Source: Synergistaceae bacterium
GTDB lineage: Bacteria > Synergistota > Synergistia > Synergistales > Synergistaceae
Assembly (NCBI GenBank): GCA_031289955.1
Contig: JAITOL010000100.1
Span: 1 to 48,004, forward strand
Length of the DNA: 48,004 bases
Direction of reading: 5' to 3'
A program made the position numbers and the translations under genes. Below are positions 9,961 to 18,458 of this stretch, one piece after another. The first letter of the stretch is position 1. Every line of letters starts with the position of its first letter. The notes below the pieces were generated by a model, which saw only the letters and a list, made by a program, of their open reading frames with translations, was not told the origin of the DNA and made no database searches.

Positions 9961-10017
9961 CTCGGATCCTCCCAGTACTAAAGTGTGTTTCGATGGTTAA
10001 ATATTGAACATATTTTG

Positions 10018-10060
10018 ATTATATTAGAGATTTCATCAAGCGCCTCATTGATTTCATCAT
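10018..10060 (-). promoter_or_regulatory. Putative hutH promoter/operator: -10 TATAAT (10018-10023), repeats TTGATGAAATC (10029-10039) and ATGATGAAATC (10050-10060)
   Basis: Two near-identical 11-mers offset by exactly 21 bp, proximal copy 5 bp from the -10. Confidence 0.5.
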
Positions 10061-10163
10061 ATAAATAAATTATCGCGAAAGCGTGTCAAAAATATGTAAA
10101 ATATATGGGATATAATCATGATGGCTTACGCCGTAAGGCGGGGCCTTTTTTAGCGCGGTTTTA

Positions 10164-10195
10164 TTGATATGAAATTGACGATATCCCGATATAAT
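10164..10195 (+). promoter_or_regulatory. Putative fhs promoter: TTGATATGAAA + TTGACGATATC (11-bp phased) then -10 TATAAT (10190-10195)
   Basis: The 20-mer TTGATATGAAATTGACGATA matches hutI TTGATGTCATATTGACGATA at 17/20 positions. Confidence 0.5.
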
Positions 10196-10232
10196 GGTTT
10201 TGAAGATCCAATAAAATCCGGGAGGGCTGTCG

Positions 10233-11906
10233 ATGACATATAAAACTGATATAGAAATAGCTCAGGAGACCGTTATGGAGCCTATATCGAAAGTCGCCGC
10301 GTATCTGGGCATTGCGGACGATGAGCTGGAACATTACGGTAAATACAAGGCGAAGGTAACGCATGAACTCTGGGACAGGATAAAGGACGGGCCGGACGGG
10401 CATCTCATCCTTGTCACGGCCGTGACCCCCACGCCGGCAGGCGAGGGAAAGACGACGACGTCCGTAGGCCTCGCTCAGGCTCTCGCCCATATCGGCAAAA
10501 AAGTGACGCTCGCCCTTCGCGAGCCCTCGCTCGGCCCGGTTTTCGGCATAAAGGGCGGCGCCGCCGGCGGCGGATACAGCCAGGTCGTGCCCATGGAGGA
10601 TATAAATATCCACTTCACCGGCGACTTTCACGCAATAACGTCTGCCCACAACCTGCTCGCCGCTATGCTCGACAACTCGATCCAACAGGGCAACCCCCTC
10701 GGCGTCGACTCTCGCAGAATCGTCCTTCGCAGGGCGCTCGACATGAACGACAGGTCGCTCCGCAAGATAGTGATAGGGCTCGGCGGCAAGACGGAGGGCA
10801 TTCCCCGCGAGGACGGTTTTGACATAACGGTCGCGTCGGAGGTCATGGCGATACTCTGTCTCTCCCGCGATCTGGACGACCTCAAGGGCCGCCTCGCTGA
10901 GATAATCGTCGCTTACACATACGATGGCAAACCTGTCCGCGCGCGAGACCTGGAAGCCCATGGCGCCATGGCTATGCTTCTGAAGGACGCCATAAAGCCG
11001 AATCTGGTTCAGACGATCGAACACGTTCCGGCGTTTGTCCACGGCGGGCCATTCGCCAATATAGCCCACGGCTGCAACAGCATCATGGCGACGAAATACG
11101 GGCTCAAGCTCGCCGACTATTTCATCACTGAGGCTGGTTTCGCCGCCGATCTGGGGGCAGAGAAGTTTCTGGACATAAAATGCCGCCTCGCCGGGCTCAA
11201 GCCGAGCGCTGTAGTTATAGTGGCGACGATACGAGCGCTCAAGATGCACGGGGGGCTCCACAAAAATGACCTTGCGACGCAAAATCTGAAAGCGCTCGAG
11301 GCCGGCATACCGAACCTCGAAAAGCATGTGGAGAATATCCTCTCGTACGGACTTCCGGTTGTTGTGGCGCTCAACGCCTTCCCGACCGACACCGACGAGG
11401 AGCTGGGTTTCATCGTGGAAAAATGCGCGAAGCTTGGCGTCTCCGTCGTCCGTTCGGATATATGGGCAAAGGGCGGAGTGGGCGGTATAGAGCTTGCCGA
11501 GGCGGTCATCGCGGCATGCGACGCGCCCAACACGTTTCACTATCTCTACGAAGAAGACGCCTCTCCCGCGGATAAGATAACTACGATAGCTACGAAGATA
11601 TATGGGGCGCAGGATGTCAATTTCACGCCCAAGGCCATGTCGGACCTGAAGCTCATTCACGAACTTGGCTACGACGATCTGCTCATATGCATGGCAAAGA
11701 CTCAGTCGTCCCTCTCGGACGACCCGAACGCGAAGGGGCGTCCCGAGGGATTCACCCTGACGGTTCGCGAGGTGAGGCTTTCCGCCGGAGCTGGTTTCAT
11801 AATTCCCATAACGGGCGCGATAATGACGATGCCCGGCCTTCCGAAACGCCCAGCCGCCTGCGACATAGACGTGGACGGCAACGGGCGAGTATCGGGACTG
11901 TTTTAA
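10233..11906 (+). CDS. fhs: Formate--tetrahydrofolate ligase
   Basis: [55 protein letters not shown], full-length. Confidence 0.97.
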   Translation: MTYKTDIEIAQETVMEPISKVAAYLGIADDELEHYGKYKAKVTHELWDRIKDGPDGHLILVTAVTPTPAGEGKTTTSVGLAQALAHIGKKVTLALREPSLGPVFGIKGGAAGGGYSQVVPMEDINIHFTGDFHAITSAHNLLAAMLDNSIQQGNPLGVDSRRIVLRRALDMNDRSLRKIVIGLGGKTEGIPREDGFDITVASEVMAILCLSRDLDDLKGRLAEIIVAYTYDGKPVRARDLEAHGAMAMLLKDAIKPNLVQTIEHVPAFVHGGPFANIAHGCNSIMATKYGLKLADYFITEAGFAADLGAEKFLDIKCRLAGLKPSAVVIVATIRALKMHGGLHKNDLATQNLKALEAGIPNLEKHVENILSYGLPVVVALNAFPTDTDEELGFIVEKCAKLGVSVVRSDIWAKGGVGGIELAEAVIAACDAPNTFHYLYEEDASPADKITTIATKIYGAQDVNFTPKAMSDLKLIHELGYDDLLICMAKTQSSLSDDPNAKGRPEGFTLTVREVRLSAGAGFIIPITGAIMTMPGLPKRPAACDIDVDGNGRVSGLF

Positions 11907-11925
11907 GGAAAAGGGGTGCGGTGTT

Positions 11926-13938
11926 ATGTTTGACGCTGCTGGAAAAACTCTGGAGATACGGCTGGATTTTCCAAACGGGCTGCCCGCTAAAACCGAGTTT
12001 GAACCCGGCATAAGAAGGGCCCCGAACAGAGGTCAGATATTGAACGAGTCCGAGATGGTTCTGGCGCTCAAAAACGCCCTGCGCTACATACCGGAAGAGC
12101 GCCACAGGGAAATAGCGCCCGAGTTTCTGGCGGAGTACCGCGAACACGGCCGCGTTTACGGCTATCGTTTCCGCCCCGCCGGACGCCTCACGGGCAAGCC
12201 GATAGACGAATACAAAGGCAAATGCGCAGAGGGCCGCGCGTTTCAGGTGATGGTGGACAACAACCTCGACTTCGACGTCGCGCTCTATCCCTATGAGCTG
12301 GTGACGTACGGCGAGACCGGCCAGGTCTGTCAGAACTGGATGCAGTACCTGCTGATCAAAAAATATCTCGAAATATTGACCCAGGATCACACTCTCGTGA
12401 TAGAGTCCGGTCATCCTCTTGGGATTTTTAAATCGAAGCCCGATGCCCCGAGGGTCATACTGACGAACGGCCTCATGATAGGCATGTTCGACAACACCGA
12501 GGGCTTCACGCGCGCCGCCGCGCTGGGCGTCGCCAATTATGGGCAGATGACAGCCGGCGGCTGGATGTACATAGGCCCGCAGGGCATCGTCCACGGAACT
12601 TACAACACGCTGCTCAACGCCGGCAGAAAGAAGTTCAGACTCCCCGAGGGCAAGGGGCTCGCCGGGCATCTTTTCGTCTCGTCCGGACTGGGCGGCATGA
12701 GCGGAGCGCAGCCTAAAGCCGCCGAGATAGCCGGCGCCGCCTCCATAATCGCCGAGGTCGACCCTTCGCGCGTCGACACCCGCATCACGCAGGGCTGGGT
12801 GAGCAAGAGGACTCGCGACCTGTCCGAAGCCTTCAAATGGGCGAACGAGGCTATGGCCGAGGGCAAAGCCCTGTCGATAGCGTATGAGGGCAACATAGTG
12901 GATGTGCTTCAGTACGCGCTTGATAACGATAAAAAGGTCGAGCTGCTCTCGGATCAGACATCATGCCACGCGGCCTACGAGGGCGGATACTGCCCTCAGG
13001 AGACGACGTTCGAGGAACGCACGCGCCTGCTGCAAAGCGACCCATACGAATTCCGCCGCTGCGTCGACAGAAGTCTTCGCAGGCACTTCGAGCTGATAAA
13101 GGCGCTCGTGGATAAGGGCACATATTTCTTCGACTATGGCAACTCGTTCATGAGGGCCATCTTCGACTCAGGAGTGAAAGAAATAGCCAAAAACGGGGTC
13201 GACACCTACGATGGCTTCATATTCCCGTCCTACGTGGAGGACATAATGGGGCCGCTGCTCTTCGATTATGGCTATGGCCCCTTTCGCTGGGTCTGCCTGA
13301 GCGGGAAGCCCGAGGATCTGCGCGCGACGGACAATGCCGCGATGGATTGTATCGATCCGGCAAGACGTTTTCAGGATCACGACAACTGGGCATGGATACG
13401 CGACGCGGAGAAAAACAAGCTCGTAGTAGGCACGCAGGCCCGTATCCTCTATCAGGATGAAGAGGGCCGCATGCGCATAGCGCTCAAGTTCAACGAGATG
13501 GTCCGCCGCGGTGAGATAGGCCCGGTTATGATAGGCCGCGACCACCACGATGTCTCCGGAACCGATTCGCCGTTCCGCGAGACCTCCAATATAAAGGACG
13601 GCAGCAACATCATGGGCGAGATGGCTATACAGTGTTTCGCTGGCAACTGCGCGCGCGGCATGAGCCTGGCTGCCCTTCATAACGGCGGCGGAGTCGGCAC
13701 AGGCAAGTCGATCAACGGAGGGTTCGGCCTCGTTCTGGACGGCAGCGGAAGGATAGACGAGATAATCCGCAGCTCGATAAGCTGGGACGTGATGAGCGGC
13801 GTTGCTCGCCGCGCCTGGGCCCGCAACGAGCACGCCATGGAGACCATAGCGGAGTTCAACGGCAAACGCGGCGACGGCCATATAACCCTGCCATATGTGG
13901 CGGACGAAACGTACCTGGAGTCGCTAGTCAAAGGTTAG
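11926..13938 (+). CDS. hutU: Urocanate hydratase
   Basis: GLGGMSGAQPKAAEIAGA, MAIQCFAGNCARGMSLAALHNGGGVGTGKSINGGFG. Confidence 0.94.
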   Translation: MFDAAGKTLEIRLDFPNGLPAKTEFEPGIRRAPNRGQILNESEMVLALKNALRYIPEERHREIAPEFLAEYREHGRVYGYRFRPAGRLTGKPIDEYKGKCAEGRAFQVMVDNNLDFDVALYPYELVTYGETGQVCQNWMQYLLIKKYLEILTQDHTLVIESGHPLGIFKSKPDAPRVILTNGLMIGMFDNTEGFTRAAALGVANYGQMTAGGWMYIGPQGIVHGTYNTLLNAGRKKFRLPEGKGLAGHLFVSSGLGGMSGAQPKAAEIAGAASIIAEVDPSRVDTRITQGWVSKRTRDLSEAFKWANEAMAEGKALSIAYEGNIVDVLQYALDNDKKVELLSDQTSCHAAYEGGYCPQETTFEERTRLLQSDPYEFRRCVDRSLRRHFELIKALVDKGTYFFDYGNSFMRAIFDSGVKEIAKNGVDTYDGFIFPSYVEDIMGPLLFDYGYGPFRWVCLSGKPEDLRATDNAAMDCIDPARRFQDHDNWAWIRDAEKNKLVVGTQARILYQDEEGRMRIALKFNEMVRRGEIGPVMIGRDHHDVSGTDSPFRETSNIKDGSNIMGEMAIQCFAGNCARGMSLAALHNGGGVGTGKSINGGFGLVLDGSGRIDEIIRSSISWDVMSGVARRAWARNEHAMETIAEFNGKRGDGHITLPYVADETYLESLVKG

Positions 13939-13960
13939 TAAATATAAAGGAGGCGTAAGA

Positions 13961-14590
13961 ATGGCTTTTGAGGCGGATACGATAAAAGTTTTTCTGGACG
14001 AATTGGCGAGCGATTCCCCCGCGCCTGGCGGCGGCAGCGTCGCGGCTTTGGGGGGCGCGCTTGGCGCGGCCCTGGTATCCATGGTGTCGAACCTCACCAT
14101 CGGCAAGGAGAAGTATCGCGAAAATTGGGCGGCGATGGAGGAGATAGCGCAAGAGAGCGAGCGGCTTCGCGGGGAGTTCGTGAGGCTCATGAACGAGGAC
14201 ACTGAATCGTTCAACGTTTTCATGTCGGCCATGAAGATGCCCAGGGACACGGACGAGCAGAAAGCCGCCCGCGGGAGCGCCCTTGCGGACGCGGCTAAGG
14301 GCGCGACGGAGGTTCCTCTCTCTACGCTCGAAAAATGCGCCGAGATGGCTTGTCTGGCGTCGCGCGCCGTTTCGCTGGGCAACCCGAACACGGCGAGCGA
14401 CGCGGGAAGCGCGGTTTTGCTCGCCGAAGCGGCGGGGAAGGGCGCGGCTTATAACGTGCGAATCAACCTGCCCGGCATAAAGGACGAGATTTACGCGGCG
14501 GAGGCCCGTCGCAGGATGGCGTCCGCTCTCGACAGGATCGCGAAGAGCTCGGGTGAAGCCGAACGGAGCATGGATAAAATTTTAGGATAA
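13961..14590 (+). CDS. fchA: Formimidoyltetrahydrofolate cyclodeaminase (FchA/FTCD C-domain)
   Basis: LDELASDSPAPGGGSVAALGGALGAALVSMVSNLTIGKEKY...NPNTASDAGSAVLLAEAA. Confidence 0.93.
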   Translation: MAFEADTIKVFLDELASDSPAPGGGSVAALGGALGAALVSMVSNLTIGKEKYRENWAAMEEIAQESERLRGEFVRLMNEDTESFNVFMSAMKMPRDTDEQKAARGSALADAAKGATEVPLSTLEKCAEMACLASRAVSLGNPNTASDAGSAVLLAEAAGKGAAYNVRINLPGIKDEIYAAEARRRMASALDRIAKSSGEAERSMDKILG

Positions 14591-14616
14591 CCTCGAGTTT
14601 AGGCATAGAGTTTGCG

Positions 14617-14661
14617 AAAATAGCCCTGCGCTGGGGGATTCCCAAGCGCAGGGCTATTTTT
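14617..14661. terminator. Intrinsic terminator with A/T tracts on both sides, between fchA and the MFS pseudogene
   Basis: aaaatagccctgcgctggg-ggatt-cccaagcgcagggctattttt. Confidence 0.85.
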
Positions 14662-14681
14662 GATTTTTGATGAGCGATTCG

Positions 14682-15564
14682 CTATATTCGATTTCTTTTC
14701 ATTGTGGGTTTTAATTTTAGGAGCATTATCGCAGCCATCGCCATGAAAAGCGAAGCGTACGCGGTCAGTGTTGTGTCGTAACCGATGAAGGCGGAGGCGG
14801 CCGAGAGCGCGGGAGGGCCGAAGAACATGCCGATTCCCCAGAACAGATAATAAGCCCCCGATATTGTGCCTTTCAGGGTTTCGTCCACCGTTTCGTTCAG
14901 GAATATCATCGACGCTATATAAAAAACGCCGAGCCCGAGACTGGCGGCGGCGAGCGCCGCAAACAGCCCGGACGAGTTTGCCATCCTGACGGCATATAGC
15001 CCAATTGACGCGGCGGCTAGTCCGCAGACCATGAAAACCGCGCTTCCGAATTTTCCGCACAATCGCCCTGTGATGATCTGCGAAATACTGATGGCGACGT
15101 AAAATAACGAGAAAAATATTCCTATATGATCCGCGTTGAACGCTTTTTCCCGCAACAGCCAGGCGGGGAGGGTGGTTAGGAATATGCCGTAGCCGCTTCC
15201 GTAGAGCGTGATCCCGAGCAGGGCAAGTTTGACCTTGCCGTTTCGGGCGACTTTAACGATAGCGGATATGTCGAAAGATCCCGCGAGTTTGTCGTCGGGG
15301 CGCACGTTTTCGACGCAGCAAAATGAGGAATTTCTTGAAGCCATACTTGTCCGCCAGAGCTCCGATGGGGATCTGAAGCACGATATAGGATATCGCGAAC
15401 ATGGAGGCGAGATAACCGACGTTGCGCCCATGTCCGTCCAGCGCGATGATTTTTTGCGGTAAGAGGGCCACTATCATTCCAACGCCGATCATCATCAAAA
15501 ATACGGATATATTGAGCCCCAGAAGCGTTTTGTCGTACTTCACGGCGAAGCCTCCCCGGTTCAT
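14682..15564 (-). pseudogene. MFS transporter pseudogene (internal deletion of about TM3-TM6 plus frameshift)
   Basis: 15253-15564 encodes TM1-TM2 with motif A (GALADKYGFKKFLI); 14682-~15330 in another frame encodes the central loop and TM7-12-like region (VRPDDKLAGSFDI...ITLYGSGYGIFLTTLPAWLL...). Confidence 0.75.
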
Positions 15565-15630
15565 CGATTCATTTTCAATAACGGCAATATTTCTACAACT
15601 CCGGAAGGTGACTATTTAGAAGCATAACAC

Positions 15631-15675
15631 AAAAAGCATGGATCGACCGAATAAACAGGCCGATCCATGCTTTTT
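15631..15675 (-). terminator. Intrinsic terminator downstream of the DUF3798 gene
   Basis: Perfect 15-bp arms aaaaagcatggatcg / cgatccatgcttttt with U-tract. Confidence 0.85.
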
Positions 15676-15689
15676 GCGGTGTTATTTTT

Positions 15690-16901
15690 TTAGTTGCCAG
15701 TCATCTGGATGCTGAGATATTTCTCGGGAACCGGGACGTCGGCCACTCCGAGATATCCGCTGCCGAGGATGTAGGTGTCCTGATAGACGAGGAAGAAGTT
15801 CCTCATCGGCTTTTTTGTAGCCGCGTCTACGTAGAAGTTGCCGTTCCATTTGGCGCCGGGCGAAAATTTGCCGTAGCTTTCGAGAAGAACATTCGTGTCG
15901 GTTATCTTCGCTTTGCCCTCTGCGACGAGTTTGCCGAATTCAGCAAGTCCGGCGGTGTGGGAGAAACCGACCGAATAGGCCCATGTTCCCATGCGGCCGC
16001 TCGCGCCCTTCGCCACTATCGCGTCCTCCACCTTCTTGAGGATTGCCGGCCAGTCTCCGGATATTCCCTGGAGGTCTATGCCGAAAGCTCCGGGAAAACC
16101 CATCAAAGGAGAGGGGAGATCCGCTTCTACAAAGTAGCCGCCGTATTCGCCCAGCTGGCGGAGCAGAGGCTCTGTGTGTGCGTCGTTTGTGCAGAAAAAC
16201 GCCGTGTCTTTTCCATACTGCTCGATCCAGGCGGGAGTCCTCTCCAGTATGAACTGCTGAGCTCCGGCCACGCCCACGTCGCTTGTCGGATCGGGGGCCG
16301 TCTCGAACACGAATTTGATGCCGAGATCCTTGCACGCCTCTTCCATGATCGCCCGGCGGCGTCCGAGCGTCTCATAGCTCATGTGACGCGGGAAGGAGAT
16401 GTGGACGAACGTCTTCGCGCCGAGTTGCTTCGCCGAGTGGGGGATGAGATACCCGCGCGAAATGAAGTCCGCGTTTGTCGTGAGATCGGCCACGGAGGCT
16501 ATTACGTTCGGATCCTCGTGCGCTTCGCCCGCGAGGCAGATTATGTCGGGGCGCTTCTCTTTGATCTTGCGGAAGCCCTCGGTCGTCCCGGGGATCGCCT
16601 GGTTGACTACGACTACCTTCATGAGCGGGTCGTCCGCCAAGCCCGCTATCTGAGCTATTGTCGTCTCCATCTCGGACATGAAGTTGTCGGGATAGGTGAG
16701 GTGCTTGATCATTCCGCCGTTCGAGACGTCTCCGTAAAGACGGATCATCTCCTCGGCGCCCCTCAGGTCATCCTCGCTCTGCGACACCGTTCCTGTCACG
16801 ATACCGATGTGAAACGGCGAGTCGGCCGCCATGGCGGTTACGGAAAACAACGCTGTGATTACAAACGCCAGCGCCGCCAATATCGTTACTTTCTTCTTCA
16901 T
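15690..16901 (-). CDS. DUF3798 periplasmic binding-protein-like protein (copy 1)
   Basis: Signal peptide MKKKVTILAALAFVITALFSVTAMAA; FHIGIVTGTVSQSEDD...; GAGGAGG RBS before ATG at 16901. Confidence 0.8.
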   Translation of the reverse strand: MKKKVTILAALAFVITALFSVTAMAADSPFHIGIVTGTVSQSEDDLRGAEEMIRLYGDVSNGGMIKHLTYPDNFMSEMETTIAQIAGLADDPLMKVVVVNQAIPGTTEGFRKIKEKRPDIICLAGEAHEDPNVIASVADLTTNADFISRGYLIPHSAKQLGAKTFVHISFPRHMSYETLGRRRAIMEEACKDLGIKFVFETAPDPTSDVGVAGAQQFILERTPAWIEQYGKDTAFFCTNDAHTEPLLRQLGEYGGYFVEADLPSPLMGFPGAFGIDLQGISGDWPAILKKVEDAIVAKGASGRMGTWAYSVGFSHTAGLAEFGKLVAEGKAKITDTNVLLESYGKFSPGAKWNGNFYVDAATKKPMRNFFLVYQDTYILGSGYLGVADVPVPEKYLSIQMTGN

Positions 16902-16987
16902 TACGCTGCTCCTCCTCATAAAATATTTGAACTTCTTTATATTTCTGAATTATCCGCGAATGACCGCGGGAAGTTCCGTTTTAGAGC

Positions 16988-18202
16988 CTATTTGATGTCC
17001 AGATATTTCTGCGGAACCTCGAGGTTCGTAACTCCCATATATCCCCTGCCGAAAATGTACGTGTCCTGATAGACGAGCACGACGTTGCGCAGCGTCGCTC
17101 CGGTATTCGTATCCTTATACGCGCTGCCGTTCCAGCTTGCGCCCGGCGTAAATTTGTCGTATGCCGCCCACAGGTCTTTTGTGTCGCCGAGTTTCGCGTT
17201 GCCCTCGACTATGTTTTTGCCGTACTCGGCCAACGCGCACGTCGTGCTCCATCCGTAAGAGTAGGCCCAAGTTCCCATGCGCCCCGAGCCGCCCGCTGTC
17301 GCAACGGCTTCCTCGACTTTTTTCAGTATCGCGGGGAAATTTCCCGACTCATTCTTGAGGTCGATGCCGAACGCTCCTGGATAGCCCATGAGCGGCGAGG
17401 GGAGGTCGGGCTCGACAAAGAGCGCGCCGTACTTGGCCACCTGGACGAGCAGCGGCTCGGTCTGCGCGTCGTTTGTAGCGAAGAAAGCCGTCTCTTTTCC
17501 GTATTTATCTATCCAGTTCGGAACCTGCTCCAGTATGAACTGCTGGGCGCCGGGGATGCCGACGTCGCTGGTGGGGTCGGGAGCGGTCTCGAAGATGAAC
17601 TCCATGCCGAGGTCTTTGCAGGTCTGCTCCATGATTGCGCGCCTGCGGGCCAGCAGCTCGTAGCCCATGTGGCGCGGGAACGAGATGTGAACGAATTTTT
17701 GGGCGCCGAGTTCCTTGGCTGTGTGGATGATGAGGTATCCTCTCGCCACGTTGTCGGCGAATATTGCCAAATCGGCGACAGCCCCAATGACGCCCGGATC
17801 CTCCTGCGGCTCGCCCGCGAGACAGATGATGTCGGGGCGCTTTTCCTTGACGCGGCGAAAAGCCTCAGTAGTTCCGGGGATGGCGTCGTCGACTACGATG
17901 ACCTTGACCTTGGGATCGTCGGACAGGCCGACTATCTGGGTGATGGTAGTTTCCATCTCCGACATGAAGCTGTCTGGCATCGTGACGTGCCTTATCATTC
18001 CGCCCTCGGAAGCGTTTCCGTAGAGGCTTATGAGATGTTCGGCCGCCCTGTATGTATCCTCAGCCTGTGATACCGTCAGGGTCGCCACTCCGATGTGGAA
18101 ATCCGGCGCCGCCGCGAAAGCCATGCTTCCCGTCATAGCGAGAATGAACGCTGCCAATAGAGCATAGAAAAATAAGCGCTTTTTTGATGTGAATATACAC
18201 AT
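16988..18202 (-). CDS. DUF3798 periplasmic binding-protein-like protein (copy 2, tandem paralog)
   Basis: Colinear and strongly similar to copy 1 across the whole length; start at MCIFTSKK with GGGAGG RBS rather than the upstream ORF start. Confidence 0.8.
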   Translation of the reverse strand: MCIFTSKKRLFFYALLAAFILAMTGSMAFAAAPDFHIGVATLTVSQAEDTYRAAEHLISLYGNASEGGMIRHVTMPDSFMSEMETTITQIVGLSDDPKVKVIVVDDAIPGTTEAFRRVKEKRPDIICLAGEPQEDPGVIGAVADLAIFADNVARGYLIIHTAKELGAQKFVHISFPRHMGYELLARRRAIMEQTCKDLGMEFIFETAPDPTSDVGIPGAQQFILEQVPNWIDKYGKETAFFATNDAQTEPLLVQVAKYGALFVEPDLPSPLMGYPGAFGIDLKNESGNFPAILKKVEEAVATAGGSGRMGTWAYSYGWSTTCALAEYGKNIVEGNAKLGDTKDLWAAYDKFTPGASWNGSAYKDTNTGATLRNVVLVYQDTYIFGRGYMGVTNLEVPQKYLDIK

Positions 18203-18287
18203 TGAGGATCCCTCCCAGAAAATATGTTGCGTTACGAGAAAAAGGGGCGTTGCAATTGTATATTTGTGTTTCTCAAACGATGATGAA

Positions 18288-18316
18288 ATTATCCATACCA
18301 AAATAAGCATTGTCAA
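18288..18316 (-). promoter_or_regulatory. Sigma70-type promoter for the DUF3798 tandem: TTGACA-17 bp-GATAAT
   Basis: Reverse strand TTGACA (18316-18311), spacer of 17, GATAAT (18293-18288). Confidence 0.65.
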
Positions 18317-18458
18317 GTAATAAGGGAACAGCAAAACACTATATTCAGGATATATTCCGAAAAAATATGTAAATATCATGAATTTTCAGCGAATTGTATA
18401 ATAAAAACCGCGTTGTTTACAATTCATCCGTTGGATGATGAATATATTTAACGTATAA

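Noticed and set aside
10161-12011. 616-aa minus-strand ORF antisense to fhs
   Set aside because: Low-complexity Arg/His/Tyr-rich translation with no domain; the opposite strand encodes a clear full-length fhs. Codon-bias shadow ORF.
18279-18293. GATGATGAAATTATC near the DUF3798 -10, resembling the hut 11-mer
   Set aside because: Single copy, opposite orientation relative to its gene, no phased partner; partly made of the -10 itself.
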